DNA of 23,346 nucleotides from a virus. The position numbers and the translations under genes are program-made. Shown in pieces: positions 20,601 through 23,346 of the stretch (within the stretch, counting starts at the first letter, position 1; every line of letters starts with the position of its first letter). The notes beneath the pieces were generated by a model. That model saw only the letters and a program-made list of their open reading frames with translations, was not told the DNA's origin and did no database searches. Location of the stretch: positions 1 through 23,346 of the IMG/VR virus record IMGVR_UViG_3300027865_000222. One strand, 5' to 3'.

Positions 20601-23346
20601 TCTCTGCCGTAGCGGTAATCTCTGTACTTAGATAAAGAGAAGGAGAGAGAAGGATTAAATGTGGTCCACTCACTGGGGTGGTAATCGTTTGATTAACTGC
20701 ACTAGTAATATCTACAAATGTGGTGCTTGTTGTATTGCCCGATGTCCCAAATGTAAGCTTTTCAACATATCCACCTAGTGCACCGTTCGGTTGTTGTACA
20801 AATTCTAACGCATCTTCAGTATCATTAACTCTTACGATTTTTCCTGCATCATCAGTAAAGTCGGCTGGTGTATCAGTTAAACTTAGAAAGTCTCCACCGC
20901 CACCAGGAATCGTTACTAAGACCTCATCTGTAACTGGTTCTGTGACTGTGACACCTGCTCCAGCGAAATTGAATTTAGTAACAGCTGTAGTAAGGGGACT
21001 TCCCTCGTCGTCTACTTCAATATCACTACCGCCGCCACCGCTAGGGATAGTGACAGTAGCTACGCCGCCTACATCTGTAACTGTTGCACCTGCTCCAACA
21101 AAATTAATTGCTGAAGGTGCGGTTAAAATATTTGAGCCCTCTTCCTGGATTGGAATCTCTATACCACCACCAGGCACCATCCAACCACGAACAAGAACAT
21201 TAATAGCTGTAAATGTCGCACCACTGTCTACTTTATATTGAACAAATCTATCAGCATCGCACTCAACAATGGCAGTGGTTCTGCGAACAACGGAATCTGC
21301 TGGACAAGTTAGTCCATCTCCATCATATGCATTTGTTTGTCCTTTTGTCCTAAAATTAACATTACCAGCGCCGGAGGAAGACGCAATAAGCAATCTAATA
21401 AAGACTCGCTTACTAGCCGCTTCTGCTGGCACAATTCCCGAAAGATCTAAATCATGCCATGCAGTGTCTTTTGTAAAATCTCCTTCAGTAAAATCATACC
21501 CGGCTGGATCTCCTCGATCTACATATTGTTCTGCTGCACCTACATTAAGGGTTTTATAGCGAACAATCTGCATGGTTGTGTTGGCAGTAAGAGCTGTTCC
21601 TTTAATAATAGGATCAGCTGCACCACCAGAACTTGATGCTGTTATTCTAATAGTGTGTGAGCCATTTGATAGTGGACCTATCATCTTTCTGAAACCGATA
21701 GCGTCGTTTTTCTCATCCCAAAGATTGACAGTTACAATAGGGGTACCCGCATCTATATCATAACCCAGTATAAGGTCTTGGGCGCTGGCCGAAGGAAGCT
21801 CAACAACACCATTAAAGTTTAGTTCTACATATTCATTTTCTAGAGTATTAACTGTAAGTGTTAGCCCTGTAATTGGAGCCATGCCTGCACCTGGTACTGC
21901 AGAATATGCCTGTACTACAGTAAAGTCACTTGCAAGTGCAACCTCTTGAACCTCTAAACCGTTGATACCTGAGCCTTGAGCTGAGATGATAAGTGGGAAT
22001 GGACCCCCTGTAACACGGAAGCTACCCGAACCACTAGTTCTACGTACCCTAAGTCTTACGGTGTGTTCGCCTGCAGGGAGATCAACAATGAGTGATAATG
22101 TTGCGTCTCCTGTACCATCACTCGTTTCTCTGACTAAGGATGATTTAAATTCATAGTCCGTTGTGTCATCAATTCTAACAGCGAAAGCACCCACAGCTTG
22201 AGCCGTAGCTGCACTAGATCGAGTAAGAAGAGTAAATAAATGAGGGCCACTTACTGGAGTGGTAAAGGTTGTATCTATAGTACCGACTAAGTCGATCAGT
22301 GTAGCACTTGTATAGTTTGTACTCGGAGTAGGAGTAAAGTCAATTTGCTCCATATATCCACCCAGAGCTGCATTCGGGAAGGTTACCTTCGCTTCTGTTC
22401 CATCTGCCTCGACCAGGGCACCTACAAAATTAAGAGCTGAAGGCTTATCTACTATCTCAAGATCATTATTCTTAACGGGTATTAATCCACCACGAAATTG
22501 TGTAACTTTTAGACCTGGCTCCCCAGCATCTACACCAAGTGAATCTTGGACATCCCACAGTGTGGTGTCACTAGTATAATACCTCAGCTTGATTGTGTGT
22601 GTGCCAGCTGTAGCAATAGTGATAGGTATAGCAAATGAACCATTTTGATTGTAGGCAGTAGTATAAGCTTTAAGAGCCCTGTGTGTTACAATCTCTGCAT
22701 CACTATCTACTTTAATGGATAGCTTAATGTGTACGCCTGCCGTACCACTCTCTCGTCTATATTCACCGTTCCATGATACTAATACAATTTCGTCATCAAA
22801 AGCAGTAGTAATATCAACTGTCGGACCCACATCACTCCACACACCAGAAGAACTTTGGTTGGCAATATTGGCACCAACAGCATCCTCTGTGACAATAGTA
22901 CCTGTACCAATACCAAAGGACTTGGTTCTAATAACCTGGAATAAACAATCTGTCCCATTAGATAAGCCACCCAATCCAAGTAGACTAGGATCTGTCGCAG
23001 TAGTAGAGGACGCTACTAATTTAATGGTGTGTTGTCCTGCAGATAGTGGAGTAGTCATAGTCGTGAAGCTAACATTATTTGCTTCAGTGGTCTGGTTGGC
23101 TGAATAACCACCAGGTATGGCCGTATCACTATCTACTTGATAACCTATCATCAAATCGTTAGCCGCACTACCAGCAGAGGTTCTATATGATCCTACAAAA
23201 GAAACTTGTACTCGTTCTCCCTCTAGTGTATTAACTGTCAGGCTCATATCTGGAACAGCTGCCATATTGCCACCAGGTTGATCAATATATGCCTGAGTAA
23301 CTGTATAGTCGGTGGTCCGTCTAGCCTCTATAACTTCAAGACCATT
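17632..23346 (-). CDS. Giant modular tail fibre-like protein; 5' end outside the window
   Basis: The frame is open to the right edge: 27 residues upstream of the ATG at 23265 (starting NGLEVIEARR) continue a B module, so that ATG is internal and at least 1904 residues lie in the window. Numbering from 23265: B to 120, C 121-256, linker 257-301, A 302-438, B 439-576, a different C-like unit 577-697, three linkers 698-829, A 830-966, B 967-1102, C 1103-1233, linker 1234-1278, A 1279-1420, B 1421-1555, C 1556-1689, linker 1690-1735. It ends with a domain common in phage virion proteins (ITIKDESGGAAASNITI, then LYSDGTNWFSI). The linkers resemble the short FLSLTDTPADF and PSALNFVGA units of phage fibres. 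It is presumably a long fibre shaft encoded with late genes. Confidence 0.85.
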   Translation of the reverse strand, partial: NGLEVIEARRTTDYTVTQAYIDQPGGNMAAVPDMSLTVNTLEGERVQVSFVGSYRTSAGSAANDLMIGYQVDSDTAIPGGYSANQTTEANNVSFTTMTTPLSAGQHTIKLVASSTTATDPSLLGLGGLSNGTDCLFQVIRTKSFGIGTGTIVTEDAVGANIANQSSSGVWSDVGPTVDITTAFDDEIVLVSWNGEYRRESGTAGVHIKLSIKVDSDAEIVTHRALKAYTTAYNQNGSFAIPITIATAGTHTIKLRYYTSDTTLWDVQDSLGVDAGEPGLKVTQFRGGLIPVKNNDLEIVDKPSALNFVGALVEADGTEAKVTFPNAALGGYMEQIDFTPTPSTNYTSATLIDLVGTIDTTFTTPVSGPHLFTLLTRSSAATAQAVGAFAVRIDDTTDYEFKSSLVRETSDGTGDATLSLIVDLPAGEHTVRLRVRRTSGSGSFRVTGGPFPLIISAQGSGINGLEVQEVALASDFTVVQAYSAVPGAGMAPITGLTLTVNTLENEYVELNFNGVVELPSASAQDLILGYDIDAGTPIVTVNLWDEKNDAIGFRKMIGPLSNGSHTIRITASSSGGAADPIIKGTALTANTTMQIVRYKTLNVGAAEQYVDRGDPAGYDFTEGDFTKDTAWHDLDLSGIVPAEAASKRVFIRLLIASSSGAGNVNFRTKGQTNAYDGDGLTCPADSVVRRTTAIVECDADRFVQYKVDSGATFTAINVLVRGWMVPGGGIEIPIQEEGSNILTAPSAINFVGAGATVTDVGGVATVTIPSGGGGSDIEVDDEGSPLTTAVTKFNFAGAGVTVTEPVTDEVLVTIPGGGGDFLSLTDTPADFTDDAGKIVRVNDTEDALEFVQQPNGALGGYVEKLTFGTSGNTTSTTFVDITSAVNQTITTPVSGPHLILLSPSLYLSTEITATAEIGIVVDDGAAQSMGTINLNNTGEWYRRTIYAVVDLAAGSHTIRPQWKANSAGASVLVAGTSWPMVIQAQGSGINGLEVIEATRGADFTVTAVYADVPGVGMEPITDLSATINTLENEQIEIKFNGVAYLTSSTDIYIGYRIDSGTPIIVNDAWNANVSDGTISFSVFTDPLSAGQHTIDLTASSSGGGDPIVRGDTANNHSCKMQLIRHKSFGIGAGTIITEDILTSNFVPTTHTTWYDTGLEVTFNAIEGERVTMDGAAHVSTGSGSLLYQVRYQLDGVTDSPFMYHNDSTSSQRKWSALPWVTPALSAGEHTVKLRMYYVSGSAQPTLRDGSLGGPSWIAATQHRGGLIPIKDDGLEIVEKPSALNFVGAQVEADGTEAKVTFPNAALGGYMENIIERYPSGNDDDTSTSYATMTGTTQQTITTPVSGSHLFELSTGGYITSAASVGYYRVIIDKGTASEIIIGDTDTWRMYTATASAHERATFRGFANLASGEHTVDLEVKVSVVGIRRNANIPTFLTVSAQGTGINGLEIQEATIATEYTVTGSNTVPVAITGLSVDVNTLEGEYVELKFIGSLHLSASGTDDFTIHYQIDADPTVVLHYELDRQNNTVQGLYVTKMIGPFTAGQHTVKLLAGQSAGSAKLYGTDTTATDARMQVVRYKSFGIGAGTIVTEDTLATDVTISTSGPTYMDTGLEVTIDTIADEQVHLVFTGVGRPTGSTILGMLVKFEIDGTTDSPILYNYNNVGTQARKGLTHSWVTPALTAGQHTIKVQAAYSIGTWYLSGANYVAGFVPTLQAIQHRGGLIPVQDDGVDIVDKPSALNFAGSGVVVTQSGSKALITIPGGGTDFTDDTFRVQDNGDNTKEIAFEASGITTSTVRTVSMPDKDIDLGDVNTPEFTRQIAGSSTNTDGSTIVGCTAAGITITLRTADTILGKIITIKDESGGAAASNITIATEVAQTIDGAASLPITVNYGSMRLYSDGTNWFSI
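18061..19431 (-). repeat. Fibre repeat unit IV (A-B-C-linker)
   Basis: Complete unit of 1371 bases. A opens YMENIIERYP, B EIQEATIATE, C AGTIVTEDTL; the linker has a different second half (VVVTQSGSKALITIPGGG) leading into the C-terminal domain of the protein. Confidence 0.85.
19419..19569 (-). repeat. Conserved 151-base linker, copy 2
   Basis: Same length and reading frame as copies 1 and 3, encoding HRGGLIPIKDDG and KPSALNFVGAQVEADGTEAK. A fourth copy at about 18112-18198 matches only over its first 30 residues. Confidence 0.88.
19432..20778 (-). repeat. Fibre repeat unit III (A-B-C-linker)
   Basis: Complete unit of 1347 bases. Modules open with GGYVEKLTFG (A), EATRGADFTV (B) and AGTIITEDIL (C), and end with the linker KPSALNFVGAQ. 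Confidence 0.85.
20779..22362 (-). repeat. Fibre repeat unit II (A-B-variant C-three linkers)
   Basis: A and B are typical, but the C position (21175-21537) holds a different sequence (YVDRGDPAGYDFTEGDF onward) with two Cys, followed by three consecutive linker types: PSAINFVGAG, FNFAGAGVTV and FLSLTDTPADF. This is the longest and most divergent unit. Confidence 0.82.
22350..22500 (-). repeat. Conserved 151-base linker, copy 3
   Basis: Same length as copies 1 and 2, encoding FRGGLIPVKNND and KPSALNFVGALVEADGTEAK, then the start of an A module. Confidence 0.88.
22363..23346 (-). repeat. Fibre repeat unit I (B-C-linker, cut by the edge)
   Basis: Residues ending at the linker FPNAA. B begins outside or at the window edge with NGLEVIEARR; the C unit starts TGTIVTEDAV and ends FRGGLIPV. 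The A module of this unit is outside the window. Confidence 0.85.

Noticed and set aside
16173-22500. Insertion sequence or transposon suggested by the repeated 151-base segments
   Set aside because: The repeats are in-frame coding linkers with no terminal inverted repeats or transposase.
14494-23346. Diversity-generating retroelement acting on the fibre repeats
   Set aside because: No reverse transcriptase and no template repeat with adenine-specific changes; differences between repeats are mainly silent.

Overview
The window is a piece of a tailed double-stranded DNA phage genome (Caudoviricetes), moderately AT-rich by eye. The evidence is the combination of phage replication genes, a phage lysozyme, a RusA resolvase, a phage-type sigma factor and two giant tail-fibre-like genes, packed tightly with ATGA and TAATG junctions and Shine-Dalgarno sequences of the AGGAG type. 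No tRNA, rRNA, CRISPR array, integrase, transposase or reverse transcriptase was seen. A GH24 lysozyme and a membrane protein ending in an outer-membrane-like terminal Phe hint at a Gram-negative host, but this is only inference. I cannot name a known phage.

Plus strand, 1-6837: replication block. It starts inside a C-family (DnaE-type) DNA polymerase III alpha subunit. One base later comes a calcineurin-like phosphoesterase, then a coiled-coil acidic protein, a small Cys-containing protein, a Cas4/RecB-like nuclease with a predicted Fe-S cluster, a small unknown protein, and an 811-residue primase-helicase (CHC2 zinc ribbon, TOPRIM, RecA-fold helicase).

Plus strand, 6838-14403: a second transcription unit. 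A near-consensus sigma-70 promoter with an extended -10 lies at 6851-6879. It precedes a basic-tailed protein, a membrane-anchored coiled-coil protein, two zinc-ribbon proteins, a second degenerate Cas4-like protein, a stray copy of the tail-fibre module (9812-10483), several small proteins, a Vsr/PD-(D/E)XK-like nuclease, the lysozyme, RusA, a sigma factor, an unknown protein and a HAD phosphatase-like protein. A hairpin terminator at 14425-14468, readable on both strands, closes the unit.

Minus strand, 14494-23346: two consecutive giant fibre-like genes, transcribed towards the plus-strand block. They are built from A, B and C beta-sandwich modules (about 135 residues each) plus a 45-residue linker, with a period of about 1.35-1.37 kb. 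The promoter-distal gene (14494-17622) ends in a C1q-like domain and a second beta-rich domain. The promoter-proximal gene (17632 to beyond the right edge) ends in a common phage structural C-terminal domain. Both ends of the window cut through genes.

Likely logic: host RNA polymerase transcribes the early and middle genes, including the promoter at 6851. The phage sigma factor may then redirect transcription to late genes such as the minus-strand fibres. The most unexpected feature is the short plus-strand gene whose product aligns with a half-B/half-C segment of the fibre modules about 10 kb away. Every stretch is covered by genes; the only noticeable intergenic regions are 6838-6901 (promoter) and 14404-14493 (terminator and repeats).
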